DNA of 64,000 bases from Rattus norvegicus (Eukaryota; Chordata; Mammalia; Rodentia; Muridae), in the NCBI RefSeq assembly GCF_036323735.1, contig NC_086032.1, positions 50,027,335 through 50,091,334 of the forward strand, given 5' to 3'. A program made the position numbers and the translations under genes. This document shows positions 25,467-39,470 of the stretch, one piece after another (within the stretch, counting starts at the first letter, position 1; every line of letters starts with the position of its first letter). Under the pieces are notes generated by a model. The model searched no databases, had not been told where the DNA came from, and worked only from the letters and a program-made list of their open reading frames with translations.

Positions 25467-28400
25467 AATTCAGTTAGTTCCTAGTAGCCTGCTCTTGTAA
25501 TATGTGTACTTTTGAAGATTTATAAAAATTTGGTTAGCCGAATCTGAGTAACATGGTGAATTCGGTTAGTTCCCAATAGGCCGCAGTACTAATAAGTGGA
25601 CTGTTCGGGATATAGAAAAATTTTCACGAATGGAATCAAAATTTCTAGGCGAATTCAGTGAGTTCCCAATTGGACATGCTTGTATTAGTTTGCTTTTCAA
25701 TATCGAGCAACATTTTAAGGAATGGAATCCAAGTATCAGGGCGAATTGAGTAGGTTCCCAATAGGATTCGCAAGTAATAAGCTTGTTATTCAAGATAGAG
25801 CAACGTTTTAACGAACTGAAACACTGTTTCTTTGTGAATTCAGTTAGTTCCTAGTAGCCTGCTCTTGTAATATGTGTACTTTTCAAGATTTATAAAAATT
25901 TGGTGAGCCGAATCTGAGTAACATGGTGATTTCGGTTAGTTCCCAATAGGCCGCAGTAGTAATAAGTGGACTGTTCGGGATATAGAAAATTTTTCACGAA
26001 TGGAATCAAAATTTCTAGGCGAATTCAGTGAGTTCCCAATGGGACATGCTTGTATGAGTTTGCTTTTCAATATCGAGCAACATTTTAAGGAACGGAATCC
26101 AAGTATCATGGCGAATTGAGTAGGTTCCCAATAGGATTCGCATGTAATTAGCTTGTTATTCAAGATAGAGCAACGTTTTAACGAACTGAAACACTGTTTC
26201 TTTGTGAATTCAGTTAGTTCCTAGTAGCCTTCTCTTGTAATATGTGTACTTTTCAAGATTTATAAAAATTTGGTGAGCCGAATCTGAGTAACATGGTGAA
26301 TTCGGTTGGTTCCCAATAGGCCGCAGTAGTAATAAGTGGACTGTTCGGGATATAGAAAAATTTTCACGAATGGAATCAAAATTTCTAGGCGAATTCAGTG
26401 AGTTCCCAATGGGACATGCTTGTATGAGTTTGCTTTTCAATATCGAGCAACATTTTAAGGAACGGAATCTAAGTATCATGGCGAATTGAATAGGTTCCCA
26501 ATAGGATTCGCAAGTAATAAGCTTGTTATTCAAGATAGAGCAACGTTTTAACGAACTGAAACACTGTTTCTTTGTAAATTCAGTTAGTTCCTAGTAGCCT
26601 GCTCTTGTAATATGTGTACTTGTCAAGATTTATAAAAATTTGGTGAGCCGAATCTGAGTAACATGGTGAATTCGGTTAGTTCCCAATAGGCCGCAGTAGT
26701 AATAAGTGGACTGTTCGGGATATAGAAAAATTTTCACGAATGGAATCAAAATTTCTAGGCGAATTCAGTGAGTTCCCAATGGGACATGCTTGTATGAGTT
26801 TGCTTTTCAATATCGAGCAACATTTTAAGGAACGGAATCTAAGTATCATGGCGAATTGAATAGGTTCCCAATAGGATTCGCATGTAATAAGCTTGTTATT
26901 CAAGATATAGCAACGTTTTAACGAACTGAAACACTGTTTCTTTTTGAATTCAGTTAGTTCCTTGTAGCCTGCTCTTGTAATATGTGTACTTTTCAAGATT
27001 TATAAAAATTTGGTGAGCCGAATCTGAGTAACATGGTGAATTCGGTTGGTTCCCAATAGGCCGCAGTAGTAATAAGTGGACTGTTCGGGATATAGAAAAA
27101 TTTTCACGAATGGAATCAAAATTTCTAGGCGAATTCAGTGAGTTCCCAATGGGACATGCTTGTATGAGTTTGCTTTTCAATATCGAGCAACATTTTAAGG
27201 AACGGAATCTAAGTATCATGGTGAATTGAATAGGTTCCCAATAGGATTCGCATGTAATAAGCTTGTTATTCAAGATAGAGCAACGTTTTAACGAACTGAA
27301 ACACTGTTTCTTTGTGAAATCAGTTAGTTCCTAGTAGCCTGCTCTTGTAATATGTGTACTTTTCAATATTTATAAACATTTGGTGAGTCGAATCTGAGTA
27401 ACATGGTGAATTCGGTTAGTTCCCAATAGGCCGCAGTAGTAATAAGTGGACTGTTCGGGATATAGAAAAATTTTCACGAATGGAATCAAAATTTCTAGGC
27501 GAATTCAGTGAGTTCCCAATGGGACATGCTTGTATGAGTTTACTTTTCAATATCGAGCAACATTTTAAGGAACGGAATCCTAGTATCAGGGCGAATTGAG
27601 TAGGTTCCCAATAGGATTCGCATGTAATAAGCTTGTTATTCAAGATAGAGCAACGTTTTAACGAACTGAAACACTGTTTCTTTGTGAATTCAGTTAGTTC
27701 CTAGTAGCCTGCTCTTGTAATATGTGTACTATTAAAGATTTATAAAAATTTGGTGAGCCGAATCTGAGTAACATTGTGAATTCGGTTAGTTCCCAATAGG
27801 CCGCAGTAGTAATAAGTGGACTGATCGGGATATAGAAAAATTTTCACGAATGGAATCAAAATTTCTAGGCGAATTCAGTGAGTTCCCAATGGGACATGCT
27901 TGTATGAGTTTGCTTTTCAATATCGAGCAACATTTTAAGGAACGGAATCCAAGTATCATTGCGAATTGAATAGGTTCCCAATAGGATTCGCATGTAATAA
28001 GCTTGTTATTCAAGTTAGAGCAACGTTTTAACGAACTGAAACACTGTTTCTTTGTGAATTCAGTTAGTTCCTAGTAGCCTGCTCTTGTAATATGTGTACT
28101 TTTCAAGATTTATAAAAATTTGGTGAGTCGAATCTTAGTAACATGGTGAATTCGGTTAGTTCCCAATAGGCCGCAGTAGTAATAAGTGGACTGTTCGCCA
28201 TATAGAAAATTTTTCACGAATGGAATCAAAATTTCTAGGCGAATTCAGTGAGTTCCCAATGGGACATGCTTGTATGAGTTTGCTTTTCAATATCGAGCAA
28301 CATTTTAAGGAACGGAATACAAGTATAATGGCGAATTGAGTAGGTTCCCAATAGGATTCGCATGTAATTAGCTTGTTATTCAAGATAGAGCAACGTTTTA

Positions 28401-31400
28401 ACGAACTGAAACACTGTTTCTTTGTGAATTCAGTTAGTTCCTAGTAGCCTGCTCTTGTAATATGTGTACTTTTGAAGATTTATAAAAATTTGGTTAGCCG
28501 AATCTGAGTAACATGGTGAATTCGGTTAGTTCCCAATAGGCCGCAGTACTAATAAGTGGACTGTTCGGGATATAGAAAAATTTTCACGAATGGAATCAAA
28601 ATTTCTAGGCGAATTCAGTGAGTTGCCAATGGGACATGCTTGTATGAGTTTACTTTTCAATATCGAGCAACATTTTAAGGAACGGAATCTAAGTAAAATG
28701 GCGAATTGAATAGGTTCCCAATAGGATTCTTAAGTAATAAGCTTGTTATTCAAGATAGAGCAACGTTTTAACGAACTGAAACACTGTTTCTTTGTGAATT
28801 CAGTTAGTTCCTTGTAGCCTGCTCTTGTAATATGTGTACTTTTCAAGATTTATAAAAATTTGGTGAGCCGAATCTGAGTAACATGGTGAATTCGGTTAGT
28901 TCCCAATAGGCCGCAGTAGTAATAAGTGGACTGTTCGGGATATAGAAAAATTTTCACGAATGGAATCAAAATTTCTAGGCGAATTCAGTGAGTTCCCAAT
29001 GGGACATGCTTGTATGAGTTTGCTTTTCAATATCGAGCAACATTTTAAGGAACGGAATCTAAGTATCATGGTGAATTGAATAGGTTCCCAATAGGATTCG
29101 CATGTAATAAGCTTGTTATTCAAGATAGAGCAACGTTTTAACGAACTGAAACACTGTTTCTTTGTGAATTCAGTTAGTTCCTATTAGCCCTCTCTTGTAA
29201 TATGTGTACTTTTAAAGATTTATAAAAATTTGGTGAGCCGAGTCTGAGTAACATGGTGAATTCGGTGTGTTCCCAATAGGCCACAATAAATAAGTGGACT
29301 GTTCGGGATATAGAAAAATTTTCACGAATGGAATCAAAATTTCTAGGCGAATTCAGTGAGTTCCCAATGGGACATGCTTGTATGAGTTTGCTTTTCAATA
29401 TCGAGCAACATTTTAAGGAACGGAATCTAAGTATCAGGGCGAATTGAGTAGGTTCCAATAGGATTCGCATGTAATAAGCTTGTTATTCAAGATAGAGCAA
29501 CGTTTTAACGAACTGAAACACTGTTTCTTTGTGAATTCAGTTAGTTCCTAGTAGCCTGCTCTTGTAATATGTGTACTATTAAAGATTTATAAAAATTTGG
29601 TGAGCCGAATCTGAGTAACATTGTGAATTCGCTTAGTTCCCAATAGGCCGCAGTAGTAATAAGTGGACTGTTCGGGATATAGAAAAATTTTCACGAATGG
29701 AATCAAAATTTCTAGGCGAATTCAGTGAGTTCCCAATGGGACATGCTTGTATGAGTTTGCTTTTCAATATCGAGCAACATTTTAAGGAACGGAATCCAAG
29801 TATCATTGCGAATTGAATAGGTTCCCAATAGGATTCGCATGTAATAAGCTTGTTATTCAAGATAGAGCAACGTTTTAACGAACTGAAACACTGTTTCTTT
29901 GTGAATTCAGTTAGTTCCTAGTAGCCTGCTCTTGTAATATGTGTACTTTTCAAGATTTATAAAAATTTGGTGAGTCGAATCTGAGTAACATGGTGAATTC
30001 GGTTAGTTCCCAATAGGCCGCAGTAGTAATAAGTCGACTGTACGCCATATAGAAAATTTTTCACGAATGGAATCAAAATTTCTAGGCGAATTCAGTGAGT
30101 TCCCAATGGGACATGCTTGTATGAGTTTGCTTTTCAATATCGAGCAACATTTTAAGGAACGGAATACAAGTATAATGGCGAATTGAGTAGGTTCCCAATA
30201 GGATTCGCATGTAATAAGCTTGTTATTCAAGATAGAGCAACGTTTTAACGAACTGAAACACTGTTTCTTTGTGAATTCAGTTAGTTCCTTGTAGCCTGCT
30301 CTTGTAATATGTGTACTTTTAAAGATTTATAAAAATTTGGTGAGCCGAATATGAGTAACATGGTGAATTCGGTTGGTTCCCAATAGGCCGCAGTAGTAAT
30401 AAGTGGACTGTTCGGGATATAGAAAAATTTTCACGAATGGAATCAAAATATCTAGGCGAATTCAGTGAGTTCCCAATGGGACATGCTTGTATGAGTTTGC
30501 TTTTCAATATCGAGCAACATTTTAAGGAACGGAATCTAAGTATCATGTTGAATTGAATAGGTTCCCAATAGGATTCGCATGTAATAAGCTTGTTATTCAA
30601 GATAGAGCAACGTTTTAACGAACTGAAACACTGTTTCTTTGTGAATTCAGTTAGTTCCTAGCAGCCTGCTCTTGTAATATGTGTACTTTTCAAGATTTAT
30701 AAACATTTGGTGAGTCGAATCTGAGTAACATGGTGAATTCGGTTAGTTCCCAATAGGCCGCAGTAGTAATAAGTGGACTGTCGGGATATAGAAAAATTTT
30801 CACGAATGGAATCAAAATTTCTAGGCGAATTCAGTGAGTTCCCAATGGGACATGCTTGTATGAGTTTGCTTTTCAATATCGAGCAACATTTTAAGGAACG
30901 GAATCCAAGTATCAGGGCGAATTGAGTAGGTTCCCAATAGGATTCGCATGTAATAAGCTTGTTATTCAAGATAGAGCAACGTTTTAACGAACTGAAACAC
31001 TGTTTCTTTGTGAATTCAGTTAGTTCCTAGTAGCCTGCTCTTGTAATATGTGTACTATTAAAGATTTATAAAAATTTGGTGAGCCGAATCTGAGTAACAT
31101 TGTGAATTCGGTTAGTTCCCAATAGGCCGCAGTAGTAATAAGTGGACTGTTCGGGATATAGAAAAATTTTCACGAATGGAATCAAAATTTCTAGGCGAAT
31201 TCAGTGAGTTCCCAATGGGACATGCTTGTATGAGTTTGCTTTTCAATATCGAGCAACATTTTAAGGAACGGAATACAAGTAAAATGGCGAATTGAGTAGG
31301 TTCCCAATAGGATTCGCATGTAATTAGCTTGTTATTCAAGATAGAGCAACGTTTTAACGAACTGAAACACTGTTTCTTTGTGAATTCAGTTAGTTCCTAG

Positions 31401-34400
31401 TAGCCTGCTCTTGTAATATGTGTACTTTTAAAGATTTATAAAAATTTGGTGAGCCGAGTCTGAGTAACATGGTGAATTCGGTGTGTTCCCAATAGGCCGC
31501 AGTAGTAATAAGTGGACTGTTCGGGATATAGAAAAATTTTCACGAATGGAATCAAAATTTCTAGGCGAATTCAGTGAGTTCCCAATGGGACATGCTTGTA
31601 TGAGTTTGCTTTTCAATATCGAGCAAAATTTTAAGGAACGGAATCCAAGTATCATGGCGAATTGAGTAGGTTCCCAATAGGATTCGCATGTAATAAGCTT
31701 GTTATTCAAGATAGAGCAACGTTTTATTGAACTGAAACACTGTTTCTTTGTGAATTCAGTTAGTTCCTAATAGCCTGCTCTTGTAATATGTGTACTTTTC
31801 AAGATTTATAAAAATTTGGTGAGCCGTTTCTGAGTAACATGGTGAATTCGGTTAGTTCCCAATAGGCCGCAGTAGTAATAAGTGGACTGTTCGGGATATA
31901 GAAAAATTTTCACGAATGGAATCAAAATTTCTAGGCGAATTCAGTGAGTTCCCAATGGGACATGCTCGTATGAGTTTGCTTTTCAATATCGAGCAACATT
32001 TTAAGGAACGGAATCTAAGTATCATGTTGAATTGAATAGGTTCCCAATAGGATTCGCATGTAATAAGCTTGTTATTCAAGATAGAGAAACGTTTTAACGA
32101 ACTGAAACACTGTTTCTTTGTGAATTCAGTTAGTTCCTAGTAGCCTGCTCTTGTAATATGTGTACTTTTCAAGATTTATAAAAATTTGGTGAGCCGAATC
32201 TGAGTAACATAGTGAATTCGGTTAGTTCCCAATAGGCCGCAGCAGTAATAAGTGGACTGTTCGGGATATAGAAATATTTTCACGAATGGAATCAAAATTT
32301 CTAGGCGAATTCAGTGAGTTCCCAATGGGACATGCTTGTATGAGCTTGCTTTTCAATATCAAGAAACATTTTAAGGAACGGAATCCAAGTATCATGGTGA
32401 ATTGAGTAGGTTCCCAATAGGATTCGCATGTAATAAGCTTGTTATTCAAGATAGAGCAACGTTTTAACGAACTGAAACACTGTTTCTTTGTGAATTCAGT
32501 TAGTTCCTAGTAGCCTGCTCTTGTAATATGTGTACTATAAAAGATTTATAAAAATTTGGTCAGCCGAATCTGAGTAACATGGTGAATTCGGTTAGTTCCC
32601 AATAGGCCGCAGTAGTAATAAGTGGACTGTTCGCGATATAGAAAAATTTTCACGAATGGAATCAAAATTTCTAGGCGAATTCAGTGAGTTCCCAATGGGA
32701 CATGCTTGTATGAGTTTGCTTTTCAATATCGAGCAACATTTTAAGGAACGGAATCCAAGTATCATTGCGAATTGAGTAGGTTCCCAATAGGATTCGCATG
32801 TAATAAGCTCGTTATTCAAGATAGAGCAACGTTTTAATGAACTGAAACACTGTTTCTTTGTGAATTCAGTAAGTTCCTAGTAGCCTGCTCTTGTAATATG
32901 TGTACTTTTCAAGATTTATAAAAATTTGGTGAGCCGAATCTGATTAACATGGTGAATTCGGTTAGTTCCCAATAGGCCGCAGTAGTAATAAGTGGACTGT
33001 TCGGGATATAGAAAAATTTTCACGAATGGAATCAAAATTTCTAGGCGAATTCAGTGAGTTCCCAATGGGACATGCTTGTATGAGTTTGCTTTTCAATATC
33101 GAGCAACATTTTAAGGAACGGAATCCGAGTATCATGGTGAATTGAGTAGATTCCCAATAGGATTCGCATGTAATAAGCATGTTATTCAAGATAGAGCAAC
33201 GTTTTAACGAACTGAAACACTGTTTCTTTGTGAATTCAGTTAGTTCCTAGTAGCCTGCTCTTGTAATATGTGTACTTTTCAAGATTTATAAAAATTTGGT
33301 GAGCCGAATCTGAGTAACATGGTGAATTCGGTTAGTTCCCAATAGGCCGCAGTAGTAATAAGTGGACTGTTGGGGATATAGAAAAATTTTCACGAATTGA
33401 ATCAAAATTTCTAGGCGAATTCAGTGAGTTCCCAATGGGACATGCTTGTATGAGTTTGCTGTTCAATATCGAGCAACTTTTAAGGAACGGAATCTAAGTA
33501 TCATGGTGAATTGAATATGTTCCCAATAGGATTCGCATGTAATAAGCTTGTTATTCAAGATAGAGCAACGTTTTAACGAACTGAAACACTGTTTCTTTGT
33601 GAATTCAGTTAGTTCCTAGTAGCCTGCTCTTGTAATATGTGTACTTTTCAAGATTTATAAAAATTTGGTGAGTCGAATACGAGTAACATGATGAATCGGT
33701 TAGTTCCCAATAGGCCGCAGTAGTAATAAGTGGACTGTTCGGGATATAGAAAAATTTTCACGAATGGAATCAAAATTTCTAGGCGAATTCAGTGAGTTCC
33801 CAATGGGACATGCTTGTATGAGTTTGCTTTTCAATATCGAGCAACATTTTAAGGAACGGAATCCAAGTAACATGGCGAATTGAGTAGGTTCCCAATAGGA
33901 TTCGCATGTAATAAGCTTGTTATTCAAGATAGAGCAACGTTTTAACGAACTGAAACACTGTTTCTTTGTGAATTCAGTTAGTTCCTAGTAGCCTGCTCTT
34001 GTAATATGTGTACTTTTCAAGATTTATAAAAATTTGGTGATCCGAATCTGATTAACATGGTGAATTCGGTTAGTTCCCAATAGGCCGCAGTAGTAATAAG
34101 TGGACTGTTCGAGATATAGAAAAATTTTCACGAATGGAATCAAAATTTCTAGGCGAATTCAGTGAGTTCCCAATGGGACATGCTTGTATGAGTTTGCTTT
34201 TCAATATCAAGCAACATTTTAAAGAACGGAATCCAAGTATCATGGTGAATTGAGTGGATTCCCAATAGGATTCGCATGTAATAAGCTTGCTATTCAAGAT
34301 AGAGCAACGTTTTAACGAACTGAAACACTGTTTCTTTGTGAATTCAGTTAGTTCCTAGTAGCCTGCTCTTGTAATATGTGTACTTTTCAAGATTTATAAA

Positions 34401-34751
34401 AATTTGGTGAGCCGAATCTGAGTAACATGGTGAATTCGGTTAGTTCCCAATAGGCCGCAGTAGTAATAAGTGGACTGTTCGGGATATAGAAAAATTTTCA
34501 CGAATAGAATCAAAATTTCGACGCGAATTCAGTGAGTTCCCAATGGGACATGCTTCTATGAGTTTGCTTTTCAATATCGAGCAACATTTTAAGGAACGGA
34601 ATCCAAGTATCATTGCGAATTGAGTAGGTTCCCAATAGGATTCGCATGTAATAAGCTTGTTATTCAAGATAGAGCAACGTTTTAACGAACTGAAACACTG
34701 TTTCTTTGTGAATTCAGTTAGTTCCTAGTAGCCTGCTCTTGTAATATGTGT
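25467..34751 (+). repeat. 9.3-kb block (25 monomers), right copy
   Basis: Near-perfect copy of 15113-24397 at an offset of 10354 bp (28 monomers minus 6 bp); add 10354 to the left-copy monomer starts. The two differences I saw are A at 27824 (T in the left copy) and G at 33372 (C in the left copy). Such low divergence over 9.3 kb, beside monomers that differ from each other at many more sites, means the copy is very recent, or that the assembly holds a duplication artefact. Confidence 0.95.
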
Positions 34752-37700
34752 ACTTTTAAAGATTTATAAAAATTTGGTGAGCCGAATCTGAGTAACATGG
34801 TGAATTCGGTTAGTTCCCAATAGGCCGCAGTAGTAATAAGTGGACTGTTCGGGATATAGAAAAATTTTCACGAATGGAATCAAAATTTCTAGGCGAATTC
34901 AGTGAGTTCCCAATGGGACATGCTTGTATGAGTTTGCTTTTCAATATAGAGCAACATTTTAAGGAACGGAATCCGAGTATCATGGTGAATTGAGTAGATT
35001 CCCAATAGGATTCGCATGTAATAAGCTTGTTATTCAAGATAGTGCAACGATTTAACGAACTGAAACACTGTTGCTTTGTGAATTCAGTTAGTTCCTAGTA
35101 GCCTGCTCTTGTAATATGTGTACTTTTCAAGATTTATAAAAATTTGGTGAGCCGAATCTGAGTAACATGGTGAATTCGGTTAGTTCCCAATAGGCCGCAG
35201 GAGTAATAAGTGGACTGTTCGGGATATAGAAAAATTTTCACCAATGGAATCAAGATTTCTAGGCGAATTCAGTGAGTTCCCAATGGGACATGCTTGTATG
35301 AGTTTGCTTTTCAATATCGAGCAACTTTTAAGGAACGGAATCTAAGTATCATGGTGAATTGAATAGGTTCCCAATAGGATTCGCATGTAATAAGCTTGTT
35401 ATTCAAGATAGAGCAACGTTTTAACGAACTGAAACACTGTTTCTTTGTGAATTCAGTTAGTTCCTAGTAGCCTGCTCTTGTAATATGTGTACTTTTCAAG
35501 ATTTATAAAAATTTGGTGAGCCGAATCTGAGTAACATGGTGAATTCGGTTAGTTCCCAATAGGCCGCAGTAGTAATAAGTGGACTGTTCGGGATATAGAA
35601 AAATTTTCACGAATGGAATCAAAATTTCTAGGCGAATTCAGTGAGTTCCCAATGGGACATGCTTGTATGAGTTTGCTTTTCAATATCGAGCAACATTTTA
35701 AGGAACGGAATCCAAGTATCATTGCGAATTGAGTAGGTTCCCAATAGGATTCGCATGTAATAAGCTTGTTATTCAAGATAGAGCAACGTTTTAACGAACT
35801 GAAACACTGTGTCTTTGTGAATTCAGTTAGTTCCTAGTAGCCTGCTCTTGTAATCTGTGTACTTTTAAAGATTTATAAAAATTTGGTGAGCCGAATCTGA
35901 GTAACATGGTGAATTCGGTTAGTTCCCAATAGGCCGCAGTAGTAATACGTGGACTGTTCGGGATATAGAAAAATTTTCACGAATGGAATCAAAATTTCTA
36001 GGCGAATTCAGTGAGTTCCCAATGGGACATGCTTGTATGAGTTTGCTTTTCAATATCGAGCAACATTTTAAGGAATGGAATCCAAGTATCATTGCGAATT
36101 GAATAGGTCCCAATAGGATTCTCATGTAATAAGCTTGTTATTCAAGATAGAGCAACGTTTTAACGAACTGAAACACTCTTTCTTTGTGAATTCAGTTAGT
36201 TCCTAGTAGCCTGCTCTTGTAATATGTGTACTTTTCAAGATTTATAAAAATTTGGTGAGCCAAATCTGAGTAACGTGGTGAATTCGGTTAGTTCCCAATA
36301 GGCCGCAGTAGTAATAAGTGGACTGTTCGGGATATAGAAAATTTTTCACGAATGGAATCAAAATTTCTAGGCGAATTCAGGGAGTTCCCAATGGGACATG
36401 CTTGTATGAGTTTGCTTTTCAATATCGAGCAACATTTTAAGGAACGGAATCCGAGTATCATGGTGAATTGAGTAGATTCTAATAGGATTCGCATGTAATA
36501 AGCTTGTTATTCAAGATAGAGCAACGTTTTAACGAACTGAAACACTGTTTCTTTGTGAATTCAGTTAGTTCCTAGTAGCCTGCTCTTGTAATATGTGTAC
36601 TTTTCAAGATTTATAAAAATTTGGTGAGCCGAATCTGAGTAACATGGTGAATTCGGTTAGTTCCCAATAGGCCGCAGTAGTAATAAGTGGACTGTTCGGG
36701 ATATAGAAAAATTTTCACAAATGGAATCAAAATATCTAGGCGAATTCAGTTTGTTCCCAATGGGACATGCTTGTATGAGTTTGCTTTTCAATATCGAGCA
36801 ACTTTTAAGGAACGGAATAAGTATCATGGTGAATTGAATAGGTTCCCAGTAGGATTCGCATGTAATAAGCATGTTATTCAAGATAGAGCAACGTTTTAAC
36901 GAACTGAAACACTGTTTCTTTCTGAATTCAGTTAGTTCCTAGTAGCCTGCTCTTGTAATATGTGTACTTTTCAAGATTTATAAAAATTTGGTGAGCCGAA
37001 TCTGAGTAACATGGTGAATTCGGTTAGTACCCAATAGGCCGCAGTAGTAATACGTGGACTGTTCGGGATATAGAAAAATTTTCACGAATGGAATCAAAAT
37101 TTCTAGGCGAATTCAGTGAGTTCCCAATGGTACATGCTTGTATGAGTTTGATTTTCAATATCGAGCAACATTTTAAGGAACGGAATCCAAGTAACATTGC
37201 GAATTGAGTAGGTTCCCAATAGGATTCGCATGTAATAAGCTTGTTATTCAAGATAGAGCAACGTTTTAACGAACTGAAACACTGTTTCTTTGTGAATTCA
37301 GTTAGTTCCTAGTAGCTTGCTCTTGTAATATGTGTACTTTTCAAGATTTATAAAAATTTGGTGAACCGAATCTGAGTAACATGGTGAATTCGGTTAGTTC
37401 CCAATAGGCCGCAGTAGTAATAAGTGGACTGTTCGAGATATAGAAAAATTTTCACGAATGGAATCAAAATTTCTAGGCAAATTCAGTGAGTTCCCAATGG
37501 GACATGCTTGTATGAGTTTGCTTTTCAATATCGAGCAACATTTTAAGGAACGGAATCCGAGTATCATGTTGAATTGATTAGATTCCTAATAGGATTCGCA
37601 TGTAATAGGCTTGTTATTCAAGATAGAGCAACGTTTTAACGAACTGAAACACTGTTTCTTTGTGAATTCAGTTAGTTCCTAGTAGCCTGCTCTTGTAATA

Positions 37701-39470
37701 TGTGTACTTTTAAAGATTTATAAAAATTTGGTGTGCCGAATCTGAGTAACATGGTGAATTCGGTTAGTTCCCAATAGGCCGCAGTAGTAATAAGTGGACT
37801 GTTCGGGATATAGAAAATTTTCACGAAAGGAATCAAAATTTCTAGGCGAATTCAGTGAGTTCCCAATGGGACATGCTTGTATGAGTTTGCTTTTCAATAT
37901 CGAGCAACATTTTAAGGAACGGAATCTAAGTATCATGGTGAATTGAATAGGTTCCCAATAGGATTCGCATGTAATAAGCTTGTTATTCAAGATAGAGCAA
38001 CGTTTTAACGAACTGAAACACTGTTTCTTTGTGAATTCAGTTAGTTCCTAGTAGCCTGCTCTTGTAATATGTGTACTTTTCAAGATTTATAAAAATTTGT
38101 TGAGTCGAATCTGAGTAACATGGTGAATTCGGTTAGTTCCCAATAGGCCGCAGTAGTAATAAGTGGACTGTTCGGGATATAGAAAAATTTTCACGAATGG
38201 AATCAAAATTTCTAGGCGAATTCAGTGAGTTCCCAATGGGACATGCTTGTATGAGTTTGCTTTTCAATATCGAGCAACATTTTAAGGAACGGAATACAAG
38301 TATCATGGCGAATTGAGTAGGTTCCCAATAGGATTCGCATGTAATTAGCTTGTTATTCAAGATAGAGCAACGTTTTAACGAACTGAAACACTGTTTCTTT
38401 GTGAATTCAGTTAGTTCCTAGTAGCCTGCTCTTGTAATATGTGTACTATTAAAGATTTATAAAGTTGGTTAGCCGAATCTGAGTAACATGGCGAATTCGG
38501 TTAGTTCCCAATAGGCCGCAGTAGTAATAAGTGGACTGTTCGGGATATAGAAAAATTTTCACGAATGGAATCAAAATTTCTAGGCGAATTCAGTGAGTTC
38601 CCAATGGGACATGCTTGTATGAGTTTGCTTTTCAATATCGAGCAACATTTTAAGGAACGGAATCCAAGTATCATTGCGAATTGAGTAGGTTCCCAATAGG
38701 ATTCGCATGTAATAAGCTTGTTATTCAAGATAGAGCAACGTTTTAACGAACTGAAACACTGTTTCTTTGTGAATTCAGTTAGTTCCTAGTAGCCTGCTCT
38801 TGTAATATGTGTACTTTTAAAGATTTATAAAAATTTGGTGAGCCGAATCTGAGTAACATGGTGAATTCGGTTAGTTCCCAATAGGCCGCAGTAGTAATAA
38901 GTGGACTGTTCGGGATATAGAAAAATTTTCACGAATGGAATCAGAATTTCTAGGCGAATTCAGTGAGTTCCCAATGGGACATGCTTGTATGAGTTTGCTT
39001 TTCAATATCGAGCAACATTTTAAGGAACGGAATCCAAGTATCATTGCGAATTGAGTAGGTCCCAATAGGATTCGCATGTAATAACTTTGTTATTCAAGAT
39101 AGAGCAACGTTTTAACGAACTGAAACACTCTTTCTTTGTGAATTCAGTTAGTTCCTAGTAGCCTGCTCTTGTAATATGTGTACTTTTCAAGATTTATAAA
39201 AATTTGTTGAGCCGAATCTGAGTAACGTGGTGAATTCGGTTAGTTCCCAATAGGCCGCAGTAGTAATAGGTGGACTGTTCGGGATATAGAAAAATTTTCA
39301 CGAATGGAATCAAATTTTCTAGGCGAATTCAGGGAGTTCCCAATGGGACATGCTTGTATGAGTTTGCTTTTCAATATCGAGCAACATTTTAAGGAACGGA
39401 ATCCGAGTATCATGGTGAATTGAGTAGATTCCCAATAGGATTCGCATGTAATAAGCTTGTTATTCAAGAT
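34752..39470 (+). repeat. Mixed-monomer region with a 3-monomer motif
   Basis: Full monomers start at about 34802, 35172, 35541, 35911, 36280, 36649, 37016, 37386, 37756, 38125, 38493, 38863 and 39232. A three-monomer order recurs: a standard monomer; one whose C unit has lost a base (GTAGGTCCCAATAGG or AATAGGTCCC); and one with GTGGTGAATTCGG, CAGGGAG and AGTAGATTC. It is seen at 35541-36648 and 38493-39599, 2952 bp apart, and again at 46234-47341. Monomer 36649 carries extra deletions (GGAATAAGTATC near 36815). Confidence 0.78.

Noticed and set aside
15113..34751. Treating the 9.3-kb block pair as a transposon or a gene-bearing segmental duplication
   Set aside because: It contains only satellite monomers, has no terminal repeats or target-site duplications that I can see, and its ends lie within monomers in phase, as expected from unequal exchange.
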